Below, piece after piece: positions 27,588 to 36,690 of a stretch of DNA of 64,000 nt; the stretch's first letter is position 1; every line of letters starts with the position of its first letter. The notes beneath the pieces were generated by a model. The model worked only from the letters and a program-made list of their open reading frames with translations. It did no database searches and had not been told where the DNA came from. Source of the DNA: DATCIH01 sp036507955. GTDB taxonomy: Bacteria; Bacillota; Clostridia; Clostridiales; Clostridiaceae. A program made the translations under genes and the position numbers. The stretch is from NCBI GenBank assembly GCA_036507955.1, contig DATCIH010000046.1, positions 4,496-68,495 of the forward strand. The letters are read 5' to 3'.

Positions 27588-28337
27588 TTAGCCAAACCTT
27601 CCTGTTATATAGTCTTCTGTTCTTTTATCCCTGGGTTTATAAAATATATCTTCAGTTTTATTACGTTCAACCACTTCCCCGTTTAAGAAAAATGCTGTAA
27701 AATCAGAAATTCTTCCAGCTTGTTGCATATTATGCGTTACTATTATTACAGTATACTTTTTCTTTAGTATATCCATTAATTCTTCAATTTTTAGAGTTGA
27801 AATGGGGTCTAGAGCTGAGGTCGGCTCATCCATGAGTAGTACCTCTGGTTCAACAGCTAGAACTCTGGCTATACACAATCTTTGTTGCTGTCCTCCTGAT
27901 AAACCCATAGCGCTTTTTTTAAGTCTATCCTTAACTTCCTCCCATAATACTGCTTCCTTAAGACTTTTTTCCACTATTTCATCTAATTTTGCTTTGTTTT
28001 TTGTACCATGTATCCTTGGTCCATAAGCAATATTATCATATATTGACATAGGAAAAGGATTAGGCTTTTGAAAGACCATACCTACTCTTTTTCGAAGTTT
28101 GATTACATCGTAATCCTTATATATATCAATATTCTCAAAAAGAACCTCTCCTTCTATTTTAACACTATCTATTAAATCATTCATTCTATTTAAAGTTCTT
28201 AAAAAAGTGGATTTACCACATCCAGATGGTCCGATTAAAGCAGTAACAGCATTTTTAGGTACATCTAAGTTGATATTTATTAATGCTTGGGATGTACCAT
28301 AAAAAAGGTTTAAATTTTTAGTTTCCATTATGCCCAT
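27588..28337 (-). CDS. pstB: Phosphate ABC transporter ATP-binding protein
   Basis: 249 residues. Walker A GPSGCGKSTFLRTLNR (about 33-48), Q-loop, ABC signature LSGGQQQRLCIAR, Walker B VLLMDEPTSALDP and the switch histidine in VTHNMQQA. It energises high-affinity phosphate import with PstA/PstC/PstS, the genes just upstream. Confidence 0.98.
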   Translation of the reverse strand: MGIMETKNLNLFYGTSQALININLDVPKNAVTALIGPSGCGKSTFLRTLNRMNDLIDSVKIEGEVLFENIDIYKDYDVIKLRKRVGMVFQKPNPFPMSIYDNIAYGPRIHGTKNKAKLDEIVEKSLKEAVLWEEVKDRLKKSAMGLSGGQQQRLCIARVLAVEPEVLLMDEPTSALDPISTLKIEELMDILKKKYTVIIVTHNMQQAGRISDFTAFFLNGEVVERNKTEDIFYKPRDKRTEDYITGRFG

Positions 28338-28349
28338 TTTATACCTCCA

Positions 28350-29237
28350 CTATTTCGAACCTGTATAAGATTCATATATTTTCTTTCCAATAAATCTAGC
28401 ACCAAAATTGAAGATTAATACCATTATTATGAGTACCGCAGAAGCACCAGCTGCAATTTTCCCAGCATCTGGAACAGTACCTTCTGAATTCAATTGCCAT
28501 ATGTATATAGATAGGGTTTCTGCGGATCTAAATAAACTAAAGGGAGACGCTTTATCAATAAGACTTATATGGTGAAAATTCATGCTACCTGCACTCATAC
28601 CTGCTGTATAAAGTAAAGCTGCAGCTTCACCAAAAATCCTACCTGCCGCTAATATTACCCCTGTCAATATTTGAGGGATTGCAGAGGGTAACACAACTTT
28701 TCTTATAGTTTGAAACCTAGTTGCACCAAGTGCTAGACTTGCTTCCTTAACTCCTTGCGACGCTACCCTCACAGCATTTTCAGATACTCTAGTCATAGCC
28801 GGTAAATTAATAATAGTTATAGCAAGTGCTCCAGATATTATAGTATAGCCCCAATGAGTAAACTGAACAAAAACAAGCATACCGAATAAACCAACTACAA
28901 TAGAAGGTAGTGAGGCCATGGTCTCTATGCACAATCTAATAATGTTTAGCAGAAGTCCTTCCTTAGCATATTCTGCTAAATATATTCCTGCACCCACACC
29001 TATTGGAACTGCAATAATTAATGAAATAATCAGTAAATAAAAAGAATTAAATAGTTGAGGACCTATGCCCCCACCTGCTTGATTAAATTTGTTTTTACCA
29101 AATAGGAAATTAAGATTTAAGGAGGATCTCCCTTGATAAATAATATATAAAATAAAACTAACTAATAATGCTACTATTAAAAAAGCTATAATATATAGAA
29201 TTATTGTGGCAATTTTATCAATAAACTTTGCTTTCAT
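28350..29237 (-). CDS. pstA: Phosphate ABC transporter permease PstA
   Basis: 295 residues, six predicted membrane spans, with the EAA coupling loop EASLALGATRFQTIRKVVLP near residue 165 and GRIFGEAAALLYTAG. It overlaps pstC by 4 bases and is followed by pstB after 12. The order C-A-B is standard. Confidence 0.96.
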   Translation of the reverse strand: MKAKFIDKIATIILYIIAFLIVALLVSFILYIIYQGRSSLNLNFLFGKNKFNQAGGGIGPQLFNSFYLLIISLIIAVPIGVGAGIYLAEYAKEGLLLNIIRLCIETMASLPSIVVGLFGMLVFVQFTHWGYTIISGALAITIINLPAMTRVSENAVRVASQGVKEASLALGATRFQTIRKVVLPSAIPQILTGVILAAGRIFGEAAALLYTAGMSAGSMNFHHISLIDKASPFSLFRSAETLSIYIWQLNSEGTVPDAGKIAAGASAVLIIMVLIFNFGARFIGKKIYESYTGSK

Positions 29238-30139
29238 CGGTTTTCTCCTCTTTTCTCAATAAACTTTATAATTAATATGAAAATAAAGGAAATTATAAGT
29301 AAGAATAGTGCCATGGACCATAAGGCATTATTCCAGGAAGAGCCCGTGGTTGTATTAGCCATATCCATGGCTAATATACTTGTAATTGTTGAAGTAGGAT
29401 TCAATAGTGTGCTTGGTAAATTTATAGCATTACCTATAACCATCTGTACAGCTAACGCTTCACCAAAGGCTCTTGCCAAGCCTAAAACTATTCCAGTGAA
29501 AATCCCGTTTTTTGCAGCAGGTATTATAACTTTAATTATAGTTTGCCACCTAGTTGCACCTAAACCATATGAGGCTTCTAAATAGTCCTTTGGTATAGTT
29601 TTTACAGCATCAGAGGAAATACTTGCTATTGTAGGTAATATCATAATACTTAGTACTATTATACCAGCAAGTAGACTAAAACCCAATCCTCCAAAGCATT
29701 TTTTTATGAAAGGAACTAAAATTACTATTCCTACAAAGCCATAAACCACTGAAGGAATACCCACAAAAAGTTCCATAGCTGGTTGCATTATTTTTGTACC
29801 TAGCTTTGGAGAAATATAATTCATAAAAATTGCAAGGGCTACACCTATGGGAGCACTTATTGCTACTGCAAGTAAAGATACAAAAGTTGAGCCTAAAATA
29901 AAAATTAATATTCCAAATTCAGGTCCGCCGTTTTGAATATCTCTATCTGGTCTCCATAGAGTAGAGGTCAAATATTTTACTAAGGGGAAATCATGATTAG
30001 TAAAGGTGGATATCCCTTTATAAGTCAGAAATGTGATAATTGTTACTGTTAGAACTACAATTATTAACCCACAAAAAATAGCAAAAAACTTGCCAATATA
30101 TTCATCTCTTAATTTAGAATAGATTTTCTTACCATTCAT
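29234..30139 (-). CDS. pstC: Phosphate ABC transporter permease PstC
   Basis: 301 residues from the ATG at 30139 (MNGKKIYSKL), preferred because the 30-codon extension to a GTG at 30229 reads through a hairpin and looks non-coding. Six membrane spans, EAA loop EASYGLGATRWQTIIKVIIP, GLARAFGEALAVQMVIGN. It partners PstA in the inner-membrane channel. Confidence 0.94.
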   Translation of the reverse strand: MNGKKIYSKLRDEYIGKFFAIFCGLIIVVLTVTIITFLTYKGISTFTNHDFPLVKYLTSTLWRPDRDIQNGGPEFGILIFILGSTFVSLLAVAISAPIGVALAIFMNYISPKLGTKIMQPAMELFVGIPSVVYGFVGIVILVPFIKKCFGGLGFSLLAGIIVLSIMILPTIASISSDAVKTIPKDYLEASYGLGATRWQTIIKVIIPAAKNGIFTGIVLGLARAFGEALAVQMVIGNAINLPSTLLNPTSTITSILAMDMANTTTGSSWNNALWSMALFLLIISFIFILIIKFIEKRGENR

Positions 30140-30200
30140 CTTAACCACTCCAGTAAATAATGAAATATTTAAATTTGAACTAGATATGTAAACATAAATA

Positions 30201-30229
30201 GTGGCTTGCTGCAAGGAGCAACAAGCCAC
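30201..30229 (-). terminator. Intercistronic hairpin between pstS and pstC
   Basis: GTGGCTTG and CAAGCCAC form an 8-bp stem with a 13-base loop, 20 bases after the pstS stop, and its minus-strand 3' side is followed by TATTTATGTTT. A weak terminator or processing site here would let the binding protein be made in excess over the permease, as in other pst operons. Confidence 0.55.
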
Positions 30230-30248
30230 TTGTGGAATTTATCTTAAA

Positions 30249-31142
30249 CTATCTTTTAACTTTCATATCACCAGTAGGAATATATCCTCCAGCAGTGATC
30301 ATTTTTACAACTTCAGGACTTCCCATATAATCTAAGAATGCTTTTGTTAATCCTGTAGCCTCACCCTTTGTATACATATGCTCATTAGACCATACATTAT
30401 ATTTACCTGATTCGATATTTGCAGGTGTCATTTCAACTCCGTCTAAGGTCAGAACTTTAATTCCAGTTGTATTAGCTGCATCATAAGTATATGAGGAAGC
30501 TAAATATCCTATAGCACCATCAGTAGTTTCAACAGTCTTTTTAACAGTTCCACTAGCATCTTCTGTTAAAGCAACTCCTTGAACCTCTTCATTCCCGTCT
30601 AGAGCATACTTTTTAAAATTAGCTCTGGTACCGGAAGATGCAGGTCTATTAACTATAGTAATCTTAAGATCAGCTCCTCCAACTTCTTTCCAGTTTTTAA
30701 TCTTCCCTGTAAAAATTCCTATTAAATCAGCTTTTTTCAAATCTGTAACAGTTACCTTACTATTAACTATCGCTGCAAATCCAACTACGCATACAGTATG
30801 ATCAACTAAACCACTTGCTTGATCAGCAGTTAACTTGTCAGCTGCAACTAGATCAGAGTTACCTATATCTACGCTACCAGCTGCTATTTGAGTTAAGCCT
30901 ACTCCACTACCGCCTGCTTGTACGTTAACTGTTGCATCTGGATTTGCCACTGTAAAGGCTGCAGACGCATTAGCAACTAAAGGTTGAAGTGCAGAAGAAC
31001 CTACTGCTGTAATTGTTCCTGAATATGTTACCGCTTTTACTACTGGAGTAGGTGTAGCTTTTGCGGCACACCCACTAAATAATCCTGTTACAACCATCAT
31101 TGCTATTGAGGTTGCTATTAATGTCATTTTTTTTGTTTTCAT
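30249..31142 (-). CDS. pstS: Phosphate-binding lipoprotein PstS
   Basis: 297 residues. Lipoprotein signal peptide with lipobox LFSGC (lipidated Cys about residue 25). Phosphate-binding loops follow: GSSALQPL (about 48), GSGVGLTQI (about 79) and RPASSGTRANF. It captures phosphate outside the membrane and passes it to PstCA. First gene of the pst operon, just downstream of phoR. Its upstream region has spaced GTTAAC/TGTTAA elements that could be PhoP boxes. Confidence 0.96.
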   Translation of the reverse strand: MKTKKMTLIATSIAMMVVTGLFSGCAAKATPTPVVKAVTYSGTITAVGSSALQPLVANASAAFTVANPDATVNVQAGGSGVGLTQIAAGSVDIGNSDLVAADKLTADQASGLVDHTVCVVGFAAIVNSKVTVTDLKKADLIGIFTGKIKNWKEVGGADLKITIVNRPASSGTRANFKKYALDGNEEVQGVALTEDASGTVKKTVETTDGAIGYLASSYTYDAANTTGIKVLTLDGVEMTPANIESGKYNVWSNEHMYTKGEATGLTKAFLDYMGSPEVVKMITAGGYIPTGDMKVKR

Positions 31143-31200
31143 TTTTAACCCTCCTATAAATATGCTTTATCTATCAACATATTCATAATACCAAACCAAA

Positions 31201-31227
31201 GTTAACGCACTATTATACTAATGTTAA
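31201..31227 (-). promoter_or_regulatory. Possible PhoP-binding repeats upstream of pstS
   Basis: GTTAAC at 31201-31206 and TGTTAA at 31222-31227 lie about two helical turns apart upstream of pstS. Gram-positive PhoP boxes are TTAACA-like direct repeats, and phoPR are the adjacent genes. Support is by eye only. Confidence 0.35.
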
Positions 31228-31234
31228 TAATACT

Positions 31235-32929
31235 TTACATAGGGATAGTTATCTTAAAAGTGCTTCCAATACCTAAAGTGCTTTCAACCTCAATTGTGCC
31301 ATTCAAGCTCATGACTATATGCTTTACAATTGCTAGACCTAACCCTGTGCCCCCTTGTGACCTAGATCTGGCCTTGTCAACCCTATAAAATCTCTCGAAA
31401 AGTCTAGGCAGCTGATCCTTTGCAATGCCCAAACCTGAGTCCTTAACTTGGATGAGGCATTTATTATCGATTTCACAAACATCAATTTCAACGGATCCTT
31501 TTTCTGTATACTTTATTGCATTATCTACTAGATTAATCAACATTTGTTTAAATCTATCTTTACTAGTTTTTATTATAGGATTGCCCTTTATGCTTAATAA
31601 TAATTCTATATTTTTAACTTCAGCTGTGTTCTTCATTAAATTAACTATGCTTTTTGTCATATCCTCTACATCAACATCTTCTATATATATTTCCTTGTTA
31701 TTTTCAATATCTGAAAGTATCAATATATCATTTATTAGCCTAGTTAGTCTTTCAGATTCTTCATTTATAATATCAAGAAATTTTACCTTTGTCTCTGCAT
31801 CATCCACATAGCGAAGCGTCTCAGCAAAACCCATTATAGATGTTAAAGGAGTTTTAAGTTCATGGGTTACATTGGTTACAAATTGAGATCTTATGTTTTC
31901 CAGCTTTTTTATATCTGTAATATCTTGAAGGACAGCAACTGAACCTATTTGACAATTATTGTATATAATTTCTGCTATTTTTATTCTTAGCTCTTTTTCC
32001 TTAGGCCAAAACACCTTAATTTCTTTATACTCATCATTACTGCTTTCAAATATATCCTCAAGTTCATAATTCCTTATAGCCTCCAGTAAGCTTTTACCAA
32101 TAACAGATTTTCTTATTCCAAATATTTTTTCAGCATAAGGGTTAATCATAATTATTTTCTTGTTTATGTCTATAGCTATAACACCACTATCCATACTTTT
32201 TAATATTGCTTCTAGTCTGGTTTGCTTATCGATTGCATCATTTAATGTAACTTCAAGTTTATTCGCCATATCATTAAAGGTCTTACCCAACTGTCCAATT
32301 TCGTCCGTTGACGTTATTTTAGCTCGTTGATCTAATTCGCCTTTGGCGACTCTTGAGGTTACATACTCTAAATCTTTTATAGGATTTACGATATAATTTG
32401 TAAGCTTAGATAGTAAAAGTAAAGATATAGCAAATACAATGAAAGCACCTAAAAGATAATTCTTTATAAAATTTGTTTCAAATCCAAAAATCACTGTTAA
32501 GGGAATGCTGCTTCTAACTATATACCCATCTTTATAAGCTTTAGCAAAGTAGAGCATTTTTATATCTAAGGTTTTGCTTAATCTTATACTACTACCCTGG
32601 CCTTTTGTTCTGGCTTCTATTATTTCTTCTCTATTATTATGATTGTCCATTGTTTCAAAATCCTTAATTGAATCATAGAGTACACTCCCATTTGGGTTAA
32701 TTACTGTTAAGCGAATAGCAGGATTTTTATAATTATTATTTAAATATATCTCACTATCTACTGCATCTTGGTCTTTTATCAAATTAATAATTATATTATT
32801 ATTAATATTTAAATTTTCCTTAAGATTTTCTGCATATTGTTGATTAACTTGAACTATAAAAATTGTTGAAATAACTGCCATACTGAAAATTAAAATTAAT
32901 ATCATAAATAATATCATTTTTTTCTTCAT
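31235..32929 (-). CDS. phoR: Phosphate-sensing histidine kinase PhoR
   Basis: 564 residues from the ATG at 32929, which follows GGGGA; a GTG at 32941 is an alternative start. Two membrane spans (about 5-26 and 157-178) flank an extracellular sensor. Then come HAMP (about 180-232), PAS (about 240-335), HisKA with VTHELKTPLTSIMG and HATPase_c with NLVDNAIKY, DSGLGI and GGTGLGLAI. It responds to phosphate limitation through Pst/PhoU. It begins next to the phoP stop codon and lies beside pstS. Confidence 0.94.
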   Translation of the reverse strand: MKKKMILFMILILIFSMAVISTIFIVQVNQQYAENLKENLNINNNIIINLIKDQDAVDSEIYLNNNYKNPAIRLTVINPNGSVLYDSIKDFETMDNHNNREEIIEARTKGQGSSIRLSKTLDIKMLYFAKAYKDGYIVRSSIPLTVIFGFETNFIKNYLLGAFIVFAISLLLLSKLTNYIVNPIKDLEYVTSRVAKGELDQRAKITSTDEIGQLGKTFNDMANKLEVTLNDAIDKQTRLEAILKSMDSGVIAIDINKKIIMINPYAEKIFGIRKSVIGKSLLEAIRNYELEDIFESSNDEYKEIKVFWPKEKELRIKIAEIIYNNCQIGSVAVLQDITDIKKLENIRSQFVTNVTHELKTPLTSIMGFAETLRYVDDAETKVKFLDIINEESERLTRLINDILILSDIENNKEIYIEDVDVEDMTKSIVNLMKNTAEVKNIELLLSIKGNPIIKTSKDRFKQMLINLVDNAIKYTEKGSVEIDVCEIDNKCLIQVKDSGLGIAKDQLPRLFERFYRVDKARSRSQGGTGLGLAIVKHIVMSLNGTIEVESTLGIGSTFKITIPM

Positions 32930-32930
32930 A

Positions 32931-33635
32931 TTATTCCCCACTATAAAATCTATAGCCTATTCCTCTTATGGTTTCTATAAATTCTGGATTTTTGTCATCT
33001 TCTTCTATCTTTTGTCTTAGGTGCCTTATATGAACATCAACGGTTCGAGTTTCACCGATATATTCATATCCCCATATTTTATCTAGCAAGAAGTCTCTAG
33101 TCATAACCCTTCCTTTATTTTTAATTAGCATTTCAAGTAATTCAAATTCCTTTAAGGTTAAATCAATTTTTTTACCATTATTCGTAACTTCATGTTTATC
33201 GAAGTCAACTGTAATATTACCGAAGCTATAGGATATATCAATTTTTGTTACTGCGGTCCTACGGAGTACAGCTTTAACTCTTGCAATCAACTCTCTTACG
33301 GAAAAAGGTTTTGTAATATAATCATCTGCTCCCAATTCTAAGCCTAAAACCTTATCTAATTCATCAGTTTTTGCAGTAATCATAATAATCGGCATATTCG
33401 ATATATTATTATCTCTTCTTATTAATTTGCAAACGTCATAACCGTCAATTTCCGGTAACATTAAATCTAAAAGTACCAATTGAGGTACCTCTTCCTTTGC
33501 TATCCTTAATGCTTCTTTGCCATCTTCAGCGCAAAGAACCTTGAACCCGTTATTTTCTAAATTGAATTTTATAAGCTCTCGGATGTGCTCTTCATCATCC
33601 ACAACCAATATCTTTTCTTTAGCCAATTTATACAC
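32931..33635 (-). CDS. phoP: Phosphate response regulator PhoP (OmpR family)
   Basis: 234 residues. Receiver domain (about 1-120) with acidic pair DDEEH and phosphorylated Asp in LLDLMLPEIDGYD, Thr in MITAKTD, Lys in YITKPFS. The OmpR winged helix at about 135-232 has LTLKEFELLEML and TVDVHIRHLRQKIE. It activates pst genes under phosphate starvation. It is the first gene of phoPR-pstSCAB-phoU on the minus strand. Confidence 0.94.
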   Translation of the reverse strand: MYKLAKEKILVVDDEEHIRELIKFNLENNGFKVLCAEDGKEALRIAKEEVPQLVLLDLMLPEIDGYDVCKLIRRDNNISNMPIIMITAKTDELDKVLGLELGADDYITKPFSVRELIARVKAVLRRTAVTKIDISYSFGNITVDFDKHEVTNNGKKIDLTLKEFELLEMLIKNKGRVMTRDFLLDKIWGYEYIGETRTVDVHIRHLRQKIEEDDKNPEFIETIRGIGYRFYSGE

Positions 33636-33643
33636 CCCCTAAT

Positions 33644-34351
33644 TCAAGTTAAATATATAAACGAAAACATCCTTCCATATCGCAAAGTAGATTTTCGATA
33701 GGAATAAAGTTTTATTTCATCCTCACAATATGTGCACATATTTAAACTTTTAATATTTTCTTTTTTTATCTTTTGGAATTTTAATTGAGCAATTATACAG
33801 TTTTCTAAGCTTAACCTATCCTTTACTCTTATAGAACTATCATATAAGTCATCCTCTAAAAAATGGTCCATCAGTTCAGTACTAACTTGATAACAACAAT
33901 CTCTTATATGGGGTCCTATCCTTACCTGAATATCAAGAGGGGAACTCCCGAATTCTAAAACCATTTTTTCCACAGCTTTAGCAGCTATCTTATTAAAGGT
34001 TCCCTTCCATCCACTGTGAACACTGCAAATTACATCCTTTTCAGGATCAAATAATAAAATAGGAACACAATCTGCAGTAAATATTCCTATACCAACTTTT
34101 CTCTTTGTAGTTATTAGTCCATCCCCATCGGAAATTTCCCCATCATAAACATGAATATTATCTCCATGAATCTGATTTAAATAACCAATATCACTAATAT
34201 TAAACCATTCTCTTAGTTTAAGGATATTACTCATACCAACTTCATTATTCTTATTAAAATCAAGTCGACTTTCCCCAGTAGAAAATACTATATTAACGTA
34301 TCCATATTTTTCTATAAAGAATTTATTCTTTTCTATAGTTATCAAATCCAT
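33644..34351 (-). CDS. pgeF: Multicopper-polyphenol-oxidase-fold purine nucleosidase-type protein PgeF (YfiH)
   Basis: 235 residues from the ATG at 34351, chosen for the AGGTGAT ribosome binding site; the frame is open 10 codons further. Zinc-ligand motifs are CSVHSGWKGT (His) and GPHIRDCCYQVS (Cys), with TADCVPIL. By recent family work it is a purine nucleoside phosphorylase/adenosine deaminase-like enzyme or a peptidoglycan editing factor. It lies 8 bases before phoP on the same strand and may be co-transcribed with it. Confidence 0.88.
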   Translation of the reverse strand: MDLITIEKNKFFIEKYGYVNIVFSTGESRLDFNKNNEVGMSNILKLREWFNISDIGYLNQIHGDNIHVYDGEISDGDGLITTKRKVGIGIFTADCVPILLFDPEKDVICSVHSGWKGTFNKIAAKAVEKMVLEFGSSPLDIQVRIGPHIRDCCYQVSTELMDHFLEDDLYDSSIRVKDRLSLENCIIAQLKFQKIKKENIKSLNMCTYCEDEIKLYSYRKSTLRYGRMFSFIYLT

Positions 34352-34429
34352 TTTATCACCTATTACTAAATATTCTATCACTAACTAATTGCTATTAAGC
34401 TTAAGTTAACTTTAATTAACATTGCTCAG

Positions 34430-34610
34430 CTTAAAGATGCGTCTGAAACTCCCACGCCTAAAGTCATGGGGTTCTTAGGTACTAAATAACTTCTTTAATA
34501 TCACGAATGACATTAACACTAATTACTATTCCCTAAGAATTTCACTACCAAGAATTGCATTCAACCCATTAACGATAGTATAACGCCCGTTTCAAGACGT
34601 TTATTAAATT
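34430..34610 (-). ncRNA. Probable omega RNA (TnpB guide RNA) and right end of the IS
   Basis: 181 bases between the tnpB stop and the element end carry no ORF and hold the subterminal hairpin. In IS605 elements this 3' region, extending from the tnpB tail, makes the guide RNA whose last bases beyond the element boundary are the guide. Position-based inference; the fold was not computed. Confidence 0.45.
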
Positions 34611-36104
34611 TTATACTCCCATACTACTCAGATTGCTCATTACTTCTAGCCTTAATATTTCTTTATTATGCATTTCCAGAAACTTATCAAAGTCATTACT
34701 ACACTTTTCGTTATTTACGGATTTTAAGTCTATATTTACGTTTTTAATCAAATAAGCTGAATAAATATCTCTTTGAACTTTGATTTCCTCACCTTTATAG
34801 TCAAATAAATTCCATCTTTGACTTAGTTTTTTCTTATTATACTGTTTGTTCAAATGATTGTATTGAGATGCCTTAACTTCCCTTGTGTTAATTTCAAAAT
34901 ATACTCCACCTTTTGCTTTAAGTTTGTTTTGAAGTATTGTTAAAAACTTACTAGGTGCTTTATTAGCCAATGACTTACCAAATCTTTTCTTCCTCTTAAA
35001 TTTACCTTTATCATTAGTTTCTGTTTTCTTTGCTCTTCTCTGCAATCCTTTAAAATTCATCTCTTCGACATATACAATATTACTATTTTTTAATATCTCA
35101 TTTGCCATTATATTATGGTCTTGTTCTCTTATATCAGCTTGTTTTCTGTATAAATCCTTTAATTCATTCTTAGCTTTAATATATTTCTTAGAATAATTCC
35201 ACTGTAATCTAACACCTTTTTCAATTGTACCATCAACCTTAAAGTTTTGTGGATTAATCTCTCTTTTGCTTCTGTCCATATATCTTTGAAGTTTACGTTT
35301 TTTATTTTCTATACTTTGTACTCTTGGTGCTAATTCTAATAATTTAATATCATAATCTGAAGTATACGCAATAGTTTGTGTTCCAATATCGATACCTACA
35401 TTACCTGTGTTTATATTAACTTTTACTGGAGGAGTCCCTTCTAAAACTAACTGAAGAATATATTTATATCTGCCCCGAACAAACTTTCTTTTAACCCTGC
35501 AAAAACATATCTTATTTCTTAAAGCTTCAACTTTATAATCATTAAAATTAGTTTGGACTTCTATATTTAAACCATTCCAGACTAATATATTTTTATCTGT
35601 TTTGTATACTATACCTGTTCCATTAGATTTACCTTCCAATGACTTTAATGGATTGTTTCTACCTTTGAAATGTATTTCTTCACCTCTTCCGAACAAATTA
35701 TCCTTTAGTGCAGTCCATACTCTACTTGCTATCTTTTGAGCAGCGAAAGCATCTATATTATCTTTAAAAATATGTTGCATAGATTTTACATCCTCATGCA
35801 GTGAATATTCATTAAGTCTAAATTCTTTAAGCATATTATTTCTAACTTCATAATAGGGTCTACAGAATTTGTTTACCTCTTTTTTATCACCTTTAAACGA
35901 TTTGTATATTTTAGATAATTCCTCTTGATTATCTCTCCATGCGTTAGTTTTAGTCATTTCAAAATACCTTTTTGATGCCTTACCTAAAACTGCATTGTAT
36001 ATTTTCCTACCTATTTCAAAACGTTTATCTAATATATTTTCTTCAAACAATTCAGTCTCAAGCTTTAAATTTAATACAAATCTTTGCTTGGATTCCTTAA
36101 CCAT
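34611..36104 (-). CDS. tnpB: RNA-guided endonuclease TnpB (OrfB), without zinc-ribbon cysteines
   Basis: 497 residues, longer than the usual roughly 400. RuvC catalytic acids are all present: D239 in VGIDIGTQ, E347/E348 in VYVEEMN and D446 in QRDIYSAYL. However the zinc ribbon normally between the last two motifs (TSQxCxxC...CxxC) is replaced by ASQYNHLNKQYN and contains no cysteine. A basic KRKKRFGKSL stretch precedes it. The N-terminal WED/REC-like helices (about 1-230) look intact. It lies 19 bases downstream of tnpA. The nuclease could be active with another stabilising fold, or be a derived form. Confidence 0.88.
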   Translation of the reverse strand: MVKESKQRFVLNLKLETELFEENILDKRFEIGRKIYNAVLGKASKRYFEMTKTNAWRDNQEELSKIYKSFKGDKKEVNKFCRPYYEVRNNMLKEFRLNEYSLHEDVKSMQHIFKDNIDAFAAQKIASRVWTALKDNLFGRGEEIHFKGRNNPLKSLEGKSNGTGIVYKTDKNILVWNGLNIEVQTNFNDYKVEALRNKICFCRVKRKFVRGRYKYILQLVLEGTPPVKVNINTGNVGIDIGTQTIAYTSDYDIKLLELAPRVQSIENKKRKLQRYMDRSKREINPQNFKVDGTIEKGVRLQWNYSKKYIKAKNELKDLYRKQADIREQDHNIMANEILKNSNIVYVEEMNFKGLQRRAKKTETNDKGKFKRKKRFGKSLANKAPSKFLTILQNKLKAKGGVYFEINTREVKASQYNHLNKQYNKKKLSQRWNLFDYKGEEIKVQRDIYSAYLIKNVNIDLKSVNNEKCSNDFDKFLEMHNKEILRLEVMSNLSSMGV

Positions 36105-36123
36105 GAATATTCACCACCTTCCT

Positions 36124-36525
36124 TTAATACCTTGTTCTTTGCTGCTCAACATATCTTTTTACAGTTTCGTGACTTACATTCCCAGCAGTAGAAACAAAAA
36201 AACTTCTAGTCCAAAGACTAGGCATCTTATTTAGTGCCACAAATTCATCCCTTAAAGTCCTACTAGAAACCCCTTTGATTTTCTGCATTATGTCCGCCGG
36301 ACTCATTATTGGAAGGCAGTTTAAAAACATATGTACATGATCCTTATCACATTCCATAGCTATTATCTTGATATCTATATCCTCACATATAGATTTAGCT
36401 ATATATTTAAACCTGTCCCCAACATTAGGTATTAAAAATATTTTTCTTCTATATCTTGGACAGAATACAAAATTATAATTAATTAAACTTAGAGTTGTTT
36501 GTGTTTTTCTATATTTATTTTCCAT
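36124..36525 (-). CDS. tnpA: IS200/IS605 family transposase TnpA (Y1 HUH)
   Basis: 133 residues from the ATG at 36525 (MENKYRKTQ), which matches the family start; the frame is open upstream to 36591. HUH motif is in DKDHVHMFL and the catalytic tyrosine in ETVKRYVEQQ. It excises and inserts single-stranded circles at lagging-strand sites. It forms an operon with tnpB. Confidence 0.92.
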   Translation of the reverse strand: MENKYRKTQTTLSLINYNFVFCPRYRRKIFLIPNVGDRFKYIAKSICEDIDIKIIAMECDKDHVHMFLNCLPIMSPADIMQKIKGVSSRTLRDEFVALNKMPSLWTRSFFVSTAGNVSHETVKRYVEQQRTRY

Positions 36526-36669
36526 AGTTTTATTATGTCCTAATACATGCATGTCAAGCATGTTATGTATGTTATTAATATATTTGTACACTTATTAGAA
36601 ATAATTTTTATCCTGTGCTATCCATCCCACGCCTAAAGGAGGTGGGCTTTCCGCACTTAGTGTAATAAA

Positions 36670-36689
36670 AAAAGCCTTTCAAGGCTTTT
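36670..36689 (-). terminator. Terminator after nrdR
   Basis: AAAAGCCTT, TC, AAGGCTTTT immediately after the nrdR stop. The minus-strand product ends in TTTTTTTATTA. The IS605-type element inserted just beyond it. Confidence 0.75.
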
Positions 36690-36690
36690 G

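Larger units (their letters stand above)
34440..36661 (-). mobile_element. IS605-type element (tnpA + tnpB), apparently complete
   Basis: tnpA and tnpB are co-directional. Both ends share CCCACGCCTAAAG within hairpins: left end at 36626-36646 (CCCAC/GTGGG) and right end at 34451-34471 (imperfect CCCA/TGGG). On the minus strand the left end follows TTAC (complement of 36662-36665), as for IS608-like target choice. It separates pgeF from nrdR, just after the nrdR terminator. The right end is estimated to a few bases. Confidence 0.75.

Noticed and set aside
29234..30229. GTG start of pstC at 30229
   Set aside because: The extra 30 codons cross a perfect hairpin and have no permease-like signal; the ATG at 30139 fits the family.
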